From an uncultured Bacteroidia bacterium (lineage in GTDB: Bacteria; Bacteroidota; Bacteroidia; Bacteroidales; CAJPTX01), in the NCBI GenBank assembly GCA_938038735.1, contig CALHSW010000011.1, forward strand, positions 1 to 47,205: DNA of 47,205 bases, in the 5' to 3' direction. The position numbers and the translations under genes are program-made. Within the stretch, counting starts at the first letter, position 1; each line of letters begins with the position of its first letter. The notes beneath the pieces were generated by a model. That model was not told where the DNA came from, ran no database searches, and worked only from the letters and a program-made list of their open reading frames with translations. Below are positions 14,777 to 23,125 of this stretch, one piece after another.

Positions 14777-17407
14777 CTATCTACTTACTACCATTTTCTG
14801 GCTTACCCGCCCCCCATTAACACTCTCAGCCACAACGAGGTATACCCCATTCGCCAGCCCGCTCAACCCAACCTTTACCTCCGCCTCTCCATGCCCCTGC
14901 ACATCGAGAACGCATTGCCCCTGCAACGTGTAGAACCGTACCGTTGCAACGCCCTCGCCCATCTTTAAACGGACGGCATCGGCGGCTGGATTCGGCGCAA
15001 CGAGAAGGGCTTTACCTTCCTTCACCCCAAGATCTTCCGCCCTAACCCCATAGGGGATAACCCTATCCATAAGGGCTTTCCGCCCCGACACTCCTCCCAC
15101 CAAGAGCCTCACCCGCACGCTCTTAACGCCCTTAACATCCTCCACTTTGAAACGGAAACGCAACGCCTCCTGCAACGATTCGCCCACCCCTAGCGGCGGC
15201 AAGCGTAGCTCGCTGCTCCCCGACAGCAACGTAAGCACCCCCCGTGGTTCCATCTCAAGATAGAGGGGAAGCGATGATGGCATTGATATCGTGCTCACGT
15301 TGACCACATCCACCAATAGCTCCAGCTCCTCGCCTCGCACCAAGCCCCCTGACTGGGTTTCCTCTCCCCTCTTCATATACGGATAGGCTACCAGCTGCGC
15401 ATTCTGCCGCGGCGCCACTCGCACTTCCCTCGCCCACTCCATCCTGCTGTTGGCATGCACAATGGAGAGCTGCACCCGATCCCCCTCCTGCACATCCAGG
15501 CCTGTAAACGCTACCCGTCCCCCGTGGGCCGTTACGCTCTGGTAGATTGGAGCAGCCCCATCTCGCATTCTGCAAAACGTAACCACGCTTCCCTCCTCTG
15601 CGCACGCAACCGGCAGCATCTGCATGCCCGCCATCATCAATCTCGGCAAGTTACTCTCCCCCCTCCGCACCCTTTGGCTACGGAACAGCACTGAGGGGTC
15701 CCCGAATAGATGCCACTCATCCGCGCTCAGCTCCACCCCCCACTCGCCGCCGTACGCCTCAATCATCTTTACCAAGCTGCTAGTGAAAATGTCACCTGTG
15801 GTCAGCATCGGTTGGCTGGGCATCCCCTGCTTAAGCAAAAGTCGATTCATCTCTTCCTGCGCTAGCATCGGCGGTTCCCACACAATCTCATCAGTAGCCC
15901 CCAAAAACGCTATCGCGCCGGTCGGTTCGTCCCCATCATGCGCCAGCAGCCACCCCTCTGCAAACGATGGCTGCGCACCTATTCGCAAGCCATTATCGCA
16001 TGCCGCCGAAATAACCATTGGCCACATACCGCGGTTCTTTAGCCCCATGGCATCGGCTGTTGACATGCCCGACGTCCTCCAACCGCTCGACACCCCATGC
16101 CCAACGTAATTCACCACCCCCACCCCCTTGTTCACCGCCTCTACCACTTCCTCAACTTGCACCAGCGCCACACCTTCCACATCCGACAAATTCTTCACCT
16201 GCTGATATCCCCCATCCTGCAGCACGCCGCGCAAAGCCTCCACGTGCTGCGCATCGGTTCTACCACTATACCCGAGATCCTTCTCCCCCGAAGCAACCCC
16301 AAGAGCCCTAACCAACCAATCGCTACTTTCAAACTCCCCCCGCTCGTAGCGCATCGTCTTCTCTAGCATCAGGCGGAGGTCCTCCACCGACTCGGCTGGC
16401 AACCGCCCGAACGACACCTGCTTTGCCCCGTAGCGAGGCGAAACGGGCGAGTAGAGCCAATCGCTCACCGTGGTACGCTTTATGCCTAAAAGCCGCTTGG
16501 AGGGCACCTTTCGGAAACTCCCCACGAACAGCACGTACCGTAAATCGTCCGGATGCTCCTCATACACCTTTTTCACGTACTGACGTACCGCCGCGGTATC
16601 CCGCAGCTCGCCCCTTCCGTTCGCATCGAAGCTAACCGCCTCCACGGAAAGCCCAGTCATCCGCTTGAAATGGAGAAAATCGGTTAATGCCTCCTCAAAC
16701 TCCTTGGCGTAAATCACGAGCAGCCGTCCACGCCCCTCCTCGCCCCCGCGCCGTCCGTTTGCTGCGCCTCCCCGCGCTTGCCATTCCCCCCATCCACGAA
16801 CAGATTTAAGCCCCGCTGATGGCAACAGCACCTCAACCTGCACCCTGCGTGCCAGCAGCACCTTGCCTCGCTTTGCGCTGTACCTAAAGGGGTATACCAA
16901 AAGGCGCAGCTCCCCCGCACTCCCCGCTACAGCCCGCAGCGCCGAAACCTCCCGCGGCCATACTGCCGTGTCGCGATACGCAGCCCCTTCCACCCGTGGA
17001 GCCCGCGCCTCGACCGACCCCGCCACCACAGACCCGCACGACGGCAAGGGAGGAGCTACAGAAAGCTCCTCGTAGTTTGCATCTAGCACCCGCACCGCCG
17101 CCCCCGCGTACGGCACTGGCAGCACCTTCGCCACGAACGGCAGCGCAGGGCTTCCCTTTTCTAGAATATTCGGCGCACCCACCACGTGGAACGCCGCCCA
17201 AACCTTCCCACCTACACCCTGGATGGAGCGTACGCTGTAATCATTAATTTCAATCGTAACCAGCAAACGATTAGCGGAAAGAGCGTCCACGTGGCACTCA
17301 TAGGGCTCCGCCGCCTCGATGCGCAGCACGCCCCAAAGCATCGCAAGTGCTGCGCACAGCACCCACCTCCGCAGCACCACCCATTTCGCAAGCCCTCTCG
17401 TTCGCAT
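14777..17407 (-). CDS. Gingipain-family (C25) cysteine protease with type IX secretion domain
   Basis: The 876-residue product starts at the ATG at 17407, which gives a signal peptide (hydrophobic residues about 12-28, ending IEAAEP). The frame stays open another 58 codons upstream, but these lack any signal-like pattern. Residues about 35-225 are a gingipain-type propeptide. The caspase-like C25 domain spans about 226-580, with catalytic His437 in VGHG and Cys470 in ISAACDNG. A beta-sandwich follows. The last 80 residues are a type IX sorting domain: 'APNPAADAVRLKM', 'VRFYTLQGQCVLD', 'LSGLANGVYLVV' and a short basic end. The enzyme is therefore predicted to be secreted and cell-surface attached. 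The P1 preference cannot be read. A gap of 44 nt separates it from the permease upstream, so the two may share a message. P. gingivalis PorU is a C25 relative that acts as sortase, but PorU is longer and lacks a sorting tail. Confidence 0.9.
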   Translation of the reverse strand: MRTRGLAKWVVLRRWVLCAALAMLWGVLRIEAAEPYECHVDALSANRLLVTIEINDYSVRSIQGVGGKVWAAFHVVGAPNILEKGSPALPFVAKVLPVPYAGAAVRVLDANYEELSVAPPLPSCGSVVAGSVEARAPRVEGAAYRDTAVWPREVSALRAVAGSAGELRLLVYPFRYSAKRGKVLLARRVQVEVLLPSAGLKSVRGWGEWQARGGAANGRRGGEEGRGRLLVIYAKEFEEALTDFLHFKRMTGLSVEAVSFDANGRGELRDTAAVRQYVKKVYEEHPDDLRYVLFVGSFRKVPSKRLLGIKRTTVSDWLYSPVSPRYGAKQVSFGRLPAESVEDLRLMLEKTMRYERGEFESSDWLVRALGVASGEKDLGYSGRTDAQHVEALRGVLQDGGYQQVKNLSDVEGVALVQVEEVVEAVNKGVGVVNYVGHGVSSGWRTSGMSTADAMGLKNRGMWPMVISAACDNGLRIGAQPSFAEGWLLAHDGDEPTGAIAFLGATDEIVWEPPMLAQEEMNRLLLKQGMPSQPMLTTGDIFTSSLVKMIEAYGGEWGVELSADEWHLFGDPSVLFRSQRVRRGESNLPRLMMAGMQMLPVACAEEGSVVTFCRMRDGAAPIYQSVTAHGGRVAFTGLDVQEGDRVQLSIVHANSRMEWAREVRVAPRQNAQLVAYPYMKRGEETQSGGLVRGEELELLVDVVNVSTISMPSSLPLYLEMEPRGVLTLLSGSSELRLPPLGVGESLQEALRFRFKVEDVKGVKSVRVRLLVGGVSGRKALMDRVIPYGVRAEDLGVKEGKALLVAPNPAADAVRLKMGEGVATVRFYTLQGQCVLDVQGHGEAEVKVGLSGLANGVYLVVAESVNGGRVSQKMVVSR

Positions 17408-17451
17408 CTCCTTCCTCCTCTCCCGCTCTGCTTTAAGCCGAGCGCAACCTG

Positions 17452-18756
17452 CTAGTGCGCGCCGGCTAACCCCTCTATCGCCACCACCGGCTGCAACCCC
17501 GCCGCACGCCGCGCCGGCAGCAGCCCCGACACCAACCCCACGGCAATCGCTATGCCGCACCCCAAGACACCATGCCACCACCGCATCGCCACATCAAACT
17601 GCGCAAATGTTGAAACACCTTTGGCCACTAGCCATAGAACCACCAGCGCAACGACACCCCCTAGCAGCGACAGCAGCATCGCCTCTATGAGAAATTGAAA
17701 CAGCACAAACCCCGAACGCGCCCCTAGCGCTTTCTGAATGCCTATGGCCTTTATGCGCTCCTGCACCGACACCAACATTATATTGGCAATACCGAAACCC
17801 CCAATCAGCACCGAGAACCCTCCCAGGAACACCGCGGCGATATTCAACGTTCCTATCTGATCGTCCATCATATTGGCCATGTCGCTCAGCCGATTCACAG
17901 CGAAATTATCCGGCTTCCCCGGTGCTATCCGTCGATTCCCGCGCATAATTCGCCGCACCTCCTCCACCAATGCATCTTCCGAGACCCCCTTGGCCGGCGC
18001 CACCGCCATGACATTATACAGCGAACGGCGCCCATATAGCTTCGCCAAGAATCCATACGGCAAGACCACCGCATCGTCTGCCGACTGCGTCAGCATCCGT
18101 GCCCCCTGCTCCGCCAGGACCCCCACCACGCGCGCACGGTAACCATCTATCCGTACCTCCTCCCCCACGGCATTCGCATCGCCAAAAAGCTGTTTTGCCA
18201 CCTTAACGCCTAGCACGCAGATATTTCCATCGCCCGAGAGCTCTCGGAATGACAGGGTGCGCCCCTGCGCCACCGTCAAGTCAACCAGCAAATCCGCATT
18301 CGGTAGCGCCCCGCATACCGTGACACCCTCCATGGTGTTCCGCTCGTGTTTCACCACCCCACCGTTCCGCTGCCCCACCATGCTCACCTTGCCAACACCC
18401 GCCCCCATTTGGAGCAACGCTCGGTAGTCATCGTAGTCTGGCCCCTTATTCTTTCTGATTTGCCACCACTCCCCCTCGAATACCCATGGCCACTTATCAA
18501 TGTAGATGCTTTTGGAATCCAGCTGCTCAAACTCTTTCATGAGAGAGGCTTTGAGGGAATACACCGTCACCAGGATTGCCATTATGGTGAAAACGCCCAC
18601 CGACACCCCCAGCAACGATAGGAAGGTCCGCAGCCGATTCACACGCATGTAGTGGAGCGTAAACGAGACCCCCTCCCGCACCGTTGCGCCCAGCACCCGC
18701 ACGCGGCGCATCGCTCCGCTCCAGCTAAATCGCCTACGAACCAAGCCTCCCTCCAT
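17452..18756 (-). CDS. MacB-type ABC transporter permease (FtsX family), no ATPase partner next to it
   Basis: The 434-residue inner membrane protein has an N-terminal helix (about 48-72, LRTFLSLLGVSVGVFTIMAIL), a periplasmic MacB core domain of about 200 residues, and three C-terminal helices of the FtsX domain, ending in the 'PARRAAGLQPVVAIEGL' coupling tail typical of MacB permeases. The frame also opens at a TTG (18777), but the ATG at 18756 has a strong AAGGAGA 7 nt upstream. There is no ABC ATPase or adaptor beside it. The MacB-type ATPase at 43968-44639 could serve it in trans, or the partner lies outside the window. It sits between the aminopeptidase and C25 protease genes, all on the minus strand. 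Confidence 0.88.
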   Translation of the reverse strand: MEGGLVRRRFSWSGAMRRVRVLGATVREGVSFTLHYMRVNRLRTFLSLLGVSVGVFTIMAILVTVYSLKASLMKEFEQLDSKSIYIDKWPWVFEGEWWQIRKNKGPDYDDYRALLQMGAGVGKVSMVGQRNGGVVKHERNTMEGVTVCGALPNADLLVDLTVAQGRTLSFRELSGDGNICVLGVKVAKQLFGDANAVGEEVRIDGYRARVVGVLAEQGARMLTQSADDAVVLPYGFLAKLYGRRSLYNVMAVAPAKGVSEDALVEEVRRIMRGNRRIAPGKPDNFAVNRLSDMANMMDDQIGTLNIAAVFLGGFSVLIGGFGIANIMLVSVQERIKAIGIQKALGARSGFVLFQFLIEAMLLSLLGGVVALVVLWLVAKGVSTFAQFDVAMRWWHGVLGCGIAIAVGLVSGLLPARRAAGLQPVVAIEGLAGAH

Positions 18757-18818
18757 CGGGGTCTCTCCTTTTCTCAAGCTGTACGTCCCGCTCGCGCTCC
18801 CGCTACGCCGCGCCCCTC

Positions 18819-20255
18819 CTATAGCCTCTGCTGCGCCATTGCCTCCACTTCCCGCACGGATACCGGGATACGACCATTCCCCTGGGCGTCAGCTCCTAAG
18901 ATGCGACACCCCTTCTCCCCTATTACTATGCAATCCTCCAAACGAATACCTCCGAAGTCCAAGAACTCCTCCAGCTTCTCAAAGTTAATGAAATTGGCGT
19001 TGATTTTCTCCCGCTTCCACTTGGCTATCAGCTCCGGGATGAAGTAGATTCCCGGCTCCACGCTAACGCAGAACCCCTCCTTTAGCCTACGCCCAAAGCG
19101 CAGCGACGCTGTGCCGAACTGATCCTGCCGCTGCACCTCGCTGTCGTACCCCACGTTGTCCTCCCCCAGGCCCTCCATGTCGTGCGCATCCATCCCGATC
19201 ATGTGGCCTAGCCCATGGGGCAAGAACAACGCGTGCGCGCCGTTCATCACCGACTCGTCCACATCTCCCTGCATCACCCCCACATCCTGCAAGCCCTCCG
19301 TAAGCACCTTGCACACCGCCTTATGGACATCAATGTACTTCACCTCTGGGCCAGCAAGCGCAATGCCCGTCTCCAGGCAGCGCAGCACTATCTCGTATAT
19401 ATCCTGCTGCTTGCGGGTAAACTTCCCCCCGATCGGGGTCACCCGCGTGTTGTCGGAAGCGTAGTAGCTCATCGTTTCCGCGCCGCAATCCACGAGCATC
19501 AACCGCCCCTCCTGCAGAATCCCATCATGCTTCTCGTTGTGCAACGTTTGCCCATTCATCGACAGGATGGTGGAAAATGAGGTGATACGCCCATAGCTAC
19601 GCGCAATGCCATCAAGAATCCCCGCGATTTCCTGCTCCTTCTTGCCCGCTTCCGCCATGCGCATTGCCGTTATGTGCATTCTGTAGCCTATGCCGTTGGC
19701 CGCATCAAGCTCTGCGATCTCCTCAGGCGCCTTCACGGACCGCTGCTCTATCACGGCGCTCACCAGCTCCTTCGATACGTATAGGCGCAGAGCCGCCGGG
19801 GTGATGCCCAGCCATTCGCACAATTCAAGGGTCTGGTCCCCACGATAGGTAGGGAGGAAATGCACTTTACGCCCCGCGCAGAGCGCGCTTGACACCTCCC
19901 GCACCACCTCTTTGCGGGGGCGCACCGTGGGCACCCCCACCGCCTCGGCCTGTTCCGCGATGCTCGTCTGCGGCCCCATCCATATGATATCATCCATCGT
20001 ATAATCGTTCGCGTAGATGGTATCTCTGCCACCCTCCAAATCTATAACCCCCACCAGATTCGGCAGGTCTAATCCGAAGTAGTAAGCAAAATTGCTATCC
20101 TGCCGAAATGGATACGTATTACTCGGGTAGTTCATCGGGGCGTAGTCATTCCCAAGGAATACAATTATGCCACTCTTTATCTTTTTACGAAGCGCGCTGC
20201 GCCGATCGCGATACACCTGTTCTGCAAACATGTCAAAATCTTTCTTTACGTTCAT
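18819..20255 (-). CDS. pepP: Xaa-Pro aminopeptidase (aminopeptidase P, M24B)
   Basis: The 478-residue cytoplasmic enzyme removes an N-terminal residue next to proline. The N-terminal domain (about 1-175) is the creatinase-like half. The C-terminal pita-bread domain carries the five metal ligands: two Asp in VDCGAETMSYYASDNTR, His in LPHGLGHMIG, Glu in SVEPGIYF and Glu in GIRLEDCIVI. The ATG at 20255 is preferred over the one at 20273 because it follows an AGGGGGAG and matches the family N-terminus. Length fits the bacteroidal enzyme. A gap of 62 nt to the MacB-type permease suggests an operon. Its promoter element lies at 20295-20302. Confidence 0.93.
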   Translation of the reverse strand: MNVKKDFDMFAEQVYRDRRSALRKKIKSGIIVFLGNDYAPMNYPSNTYPFRQDSNFAYYFGLDLPNLVGVIDLEGGRDTIYANDYTMDDIIWMGPQTSIAEQAEAVGVPTVRPRKEVVREVSSALCAGRKVHFLPTYRGDQTLELCEWLGITPAALRLYVSKELVSAVIEQRSVKAPEEIAELDAANGIGYRMHITAMRMAEAGKKEQEIAGILDGIARSYGRITSFSTILSMNGQTLHNEKHDGILQEGRLMLVDCGAETMSYYASDNTRVTPIGGKFTRKQQDIYEIVLRCLETGIALAGPEVKYIDVHKAVCKVLTEGLQDVGVMQGDVDESVMNGAHALFLPHGLGHMIGMDAHDMEGLGEDNVGYDSEVQRQDQFGTASLRFGRRLKEGFCVSVEPGIYFIPELIAKWKREKINANFINFEKLEEFLDFGGIRLEDCIVIGEKGCRILGADAQGNGRIPVSVREVEAMAQQRL

Positions 20256-20294
20256 GGTGCCTCTCCCCCTCAAAAAACCTTACCTCTCCAGTTG

Positions 20295-20302
20295 CGAAGG
20301 TA
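20295..20302 (-). promoter_or_regulatory. Near-consensus -7 element (TACCTTCG) for pepP
   Basis: The minus strand reads TACCTTCG, one base off TAnnTTTG, 40 nt upstream of the pepP start. The same variant precedes the MurF-Alr gene. Confidence 0.45.
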
Positions 20303-20504
20303 ACGAAAAAAGTTATATCAAGGCCTATGCAACCCGAAAATCGTACCTATAACTATCTATAGCGCACTATATATCAGCGCATTATAAGAGTAAAAAACCG
20401 ATTGCTTACCATATAAGTGTGGTTTAATCTCCCCGCGCCTGGCGAAGGTTGCAAACTCCGCACTTCCTACAGAATGGATTCCTCCCCAGCTGGGTTCTAC
20501 CTCC

Positions 20505-20563
20505 TTCGCATCAAATTCGCATCAAATTCGGATTTCTCCGGAGAAATCCGAATTTGATGCGAA
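20505..20563. repeat. Perfect 48-bp palindrome with a duplicated 11-bp edge
   Basis: Positions 20516-20563 are a perfect inverted repeat with 24-bp arms and no loop, centred at 20539/20540. The outer 11 bases of the left arm (TTCGCATCAAA, 20516-20526) are repeated in tandem just before it at 20505-20515. It lies between divergent genes, so it is not a terminator for either. Confidence 0.9.
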
Positions 20564-20755
20564 GGGGGGCCATGTTTGGAGGCTAGCAGTAATGGGATTG
20601 GTACACAATTGGCAGCGGCAGAGAACCAACCATCCTATTCAAACCATTCTACGTTTACCAAATACTCACCAAGCGGAACACATCGGCATGCTTGTTTCTC
20701 CGAAAAGCACAACAAAAAGTCGTCTCTTTTCGTTCTACAGTGTTGTATACAGAAG

Positions 20756-20763
20756 TAAATTTG
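20756..20763 (+). promoter_or_regulatory. Bacteroidota -7 element (TAAATTTG) for the S46 peptidase
   Basis: An exact TAnnTTTG match whose last base is 10 nt before the ATG at 20774, so the message would be nearly leaderless if this element is used. A distal promoter cannot be excluded. Confidence 0.4.
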
Positions 20764-20773
20764 ATTTTCTACC

Positions 20774-22933
20774 ATGCACAAGCGCATTCTTTTGGCCATC
20801 CTATTCCTCCCGATTTTTGCTGTCTCCGCATGGGCTGACGAGGGCATGTGGCTCCTGCCTTCCATTGACAGCACGCTAGCCCAGCGGCTAAACAGGCTTG
20901 GATGTACGCGGGTGTCGGACCTAAACAACTTTGGTAACCATTCCATGGCGAGAGCCGTGGTAAAGCTCGGCTCGGGGTGCACGGGGAGCATCATCGGTAG
21001 AAACGGCGTTGTCCTCACCAACTACCACTGCGTGAGCGATGCGCTCCAACAGCATAGCAACGCCGAGCACAACCTCATTGCCAACGGCTTCTACGCCGAA
21101 TCGCTGGCCAACGAACTCCCCATTGAGGGCATGACCGTAGCCATAACCACGGGCATGTACGACATCACAAAGGCTGTACGAAACGGCGTTGCGCCAGCTA
21201 CGCCGCTCTCCGAAGCGCAACCGCAGATTGCGAAGAATATTGCTGCCATCCTCGACACGGCCTCCCGCCACGAGGGGGTTGAAGCCCACATCGCACCCCA
21301 ATTCGCCGAAAACCGTTACATACTAATCACTCAGAAAGTCTTTCGCGACGTTCGCCTGATTCTCGTTCCCCCCGCAAGCATTGGCAAATTCGGTGGGGAT
21401 GCCGACAATTGGCAATACCCGCGACACACCAGCGACTTCGCCCTGCTGCGCATCTACAGCAATGCCAGCAACGAACCCGCCGACTTCTCACAGCAAAACA
21501 AGCCCTACAGGGCAGAAACCATACTATCCATCTCCCAGGATGGTTACCAAGAAAACAATCTTTCCATCGTCATGGGCTACCCCGCCGTAACCCAACGCTA
21601 CGCAACCCCAGAGGAAATCGAATACAACCGTAGCTACGTCTACAGGGCGCAACTGGACGTATGGCAACGCCTCGTCCCCATTTGGGACTCCCTCTCCGCC
21701 AAAGACCCTAACTACGCCGCAACCATCCTCCCCAAGCGGGAAATCGTGGCCAACTACCTGAAATACTACCAAATGCAAAACGAAGCCATCGACTCCTACC
21801 ACCTCTTGGAGCAGCGGGGTAACGAATCCACCGACTTCGGGGCGTGGTACGCCCAAACGCCGGAGCGGAAGGAAAAATATTTCGGCGCGCTCTCCGACAT
21901 CGGGAGTGGTATTCGTGCGGCAAGCCAACCACGCTACCATTTTGTACTCCTGCTCGAAGCCCTGCGGCTAGGTATGCCGCTTGCCTCCACGGCTTCACAA
22001 TTTGCTGCGCTCGCCGATGCGCTTAGCGCCAAGGACAAAACGGCCGCGGAGGCCCTCAGAACGCAGTTCAAGGAGCAGTATTTATCCTCCTCCCGCAGCG
22101 AAATGGACATCAGTAACGATAGGCTCTCCACCTCCGCCATGCTCAGCCTCCTTACGGAAAAGCTACCGCTGGAGGATAGACCCGCCGCCATAAAGGGCCT
22201 CAATTCCCAAGCCGACATCAACGCTTTCCTTGACAATGCTTACGCCAAAAGCCTTTTTGCATCTAGGGAAAAAGTTGAAAACTTCTTGGACAACCCCAGC
22301 CTAAAAAAGCTAAAACGCGACCCTCTCTACCTACTCGCCACCTCTATTACGGAAAAGCTTAACGAGCTCCGGCGCAGCCTTGACCCCGCCGCGAAACGCA
22401 TTGAAGAGGGGCGGCATCGCTACATGGCAGGCCTTCTGGAGCAGTACGCCGACTCCGCCCTCTACCCCGATGCCGATGGGTCGCTACGCCTCTCCTACGG
22501 CCACGTGAAAAGCGTTTCCCCCGCCGATGGCATACGCATCGGCCATTTCACCACGGTGGCCGGCATGGCCGAAAAGGCAAAAACTGGCAAGCCGGAGTAC
22601 AAAATGGATGCACAGCTTCGGCAGCTGCAGGAGAACGGTGCATTTTCAGGCTTTCAGCTTGAAAACGGACAGATGCCGCTTAACTTCATCACCACCAACG
22701 ACATTATTGGGGGAAACTCCGGCAGCCCTGTCATGAACAAAGACGGCGAACTCATAGGCCTCGCCTTTGATTGCAATAGCGAGGGGGCTATCGGGCAGTA
22801 CCAATTCAATGCGGACAGGGCTCGCTGCATCTGCGTGGACATCCGTTTTATGCTTCTCTACACAAAAATTCAACGGAACACGCGGGTCTTCGAAGAGCTT
22901 TCCATCTTTAGGAAGCGCATGGGCAACCGGTAA
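20774..22933 (+). CDS. S46 family dipeptidyl peptidase (DPP7/DPP11 type)
   Basis: The 719-residue exported serine peptidase cuts dipeptides from the N-terminus of oligopeptides in the periplasm. A signal peptide ends at about residue 21 (SAWADEG; the mature N-terminus after WA is typical). The triad is His85 in TNYHC, Asp221 in GDADNWQYPRHTSDFAL and Ser649 in GGNSGSP. The alpha-helical lid fills about 280-570. The residue 18 after the catalytic Ser sets P1 preference in this family: Gly in DPP7 (hydrophobic) and Arg in DPP11 (Asp/Glu). Here it is Cys667, in 'GLAFDCNSEG', so specificity cannot be assigned from the known rules. The product feeds dipeptides to the cytoplasm, in keeping with the protease genes on its left. 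Confidence 0.92.
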   Translation: MHKRILLAILFLPIFAVSAWADEGMWLLPSIDSTLAQRLNRLGCTRVSDLNNFGNHSMARAVVKLGSGCTGSIIGRNGVVLTNYHCVSDALQQHSNAEHNLIANGFYAESLANELPIEGMTVAITTGMYDITKAVRNGVAPATPLSEAQPQIAKNIAAILDTASRHEGVEAHIAPQFAENRYILITQKVFRDVRLILVPPASIGKFGGDADNWQYPRHTSDFALLRIYSNASNEPADFSQQNKPYRAETILSISQDGYQENNLSIVMGYPAVTQRYATPEEIEYNRSYVYRAQLDVWQRLVPIWDSLSAKDPNYAATILPKREIVANYLKYYQMQNEAIDSYHLLEQRGNESTDFGAWYAQTPERKEKYFGALSDIGSGIRAASQPRYHFVLLLEALRLGMPLASTASQFAALADALSAKDKTAAEALRTQFKEQYLSSSRSEMDISNDRLSTSAMLSLLTEKLPLEDRPAAIKGLNSQADINAFLDNAYAKSLFASREKVENFLDNPSLKKLKRDPLYLLATSITEKLNELRRSLDPAAKRIEEGRHRYMAGLLEQYADSALYPDADGSLRLSYGHVKSVSPADGIRIGHFTTVAGMAEKAKTGKPEYKMDAQLRQLQENGAFSGFQLENGQMPLNFITTNDIIGGNSGSPVMNKDGELIGLAFDCNSEGAIGQYQFNADRARCICVDIRFMLLYTKIQRNTRVFEELSIFRKRMGNR

Positions 22934-23089
22934 AATCAATGCAATAGAACCGAGAGGCTATAGCTCAGTGGCCGCATACGCCTATTAGGACGCATGCAGC
23001 CCCTGATGTTTCCGCCCATTTGTACAGCAGAACCCTCCTCTAGGCAAAAATCCCCCCTCGGCAACTGCCTCTTTCTAGGCGGATATAGC

Positions 23090-23097
23090 TACCTTCG
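23090..23097 (+). promoter_or_regulatory. Near-consensus -7 element (TACCTTCG) for MurF-Alr
   Basis: TACCTTCG is one base off TAnnTTTG and lies 28 nt before the ATG at 23126. Confidence 0.4.
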
Positions 23098-23125
23098 CGC
23101 CACGATATAATGAAGGGGGTACAAC

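Larger units (their letters stand above)
20256..20773. other. Divergent intergenic region between pepP and the S46 peptidase
   Basis: These 518 bases hold the two outward promoters (20295-20302 minus, 20756-20763 plus), an AT-rich stretch around 20300-20400, and the long palindrome at 20516-20563. No credible gene is seen: the short open frames around 20576-20879 lack gene-like composition. Confidence 0.6.

Noticed and set aside
14560..14968. Plus-strand open frames near 14.6-15.0 kb
   Set aside because: They are antisense to the M16 peptidase start and the C25 sorting domain. Proline-rich composition is typical of such antisense reads.
17408..17581. 58-residue extension of the C25 protease
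   Set aside because: It overlaps the end of the upstream permease gene in another frame and would bury the signal peptide.
22950..23000. A tRNA-like 5' half ('ggctatagctcagtgg')
   Set aside because: The T-loop and matching acceptor stem are missing, so it does not fold as a tRNA.
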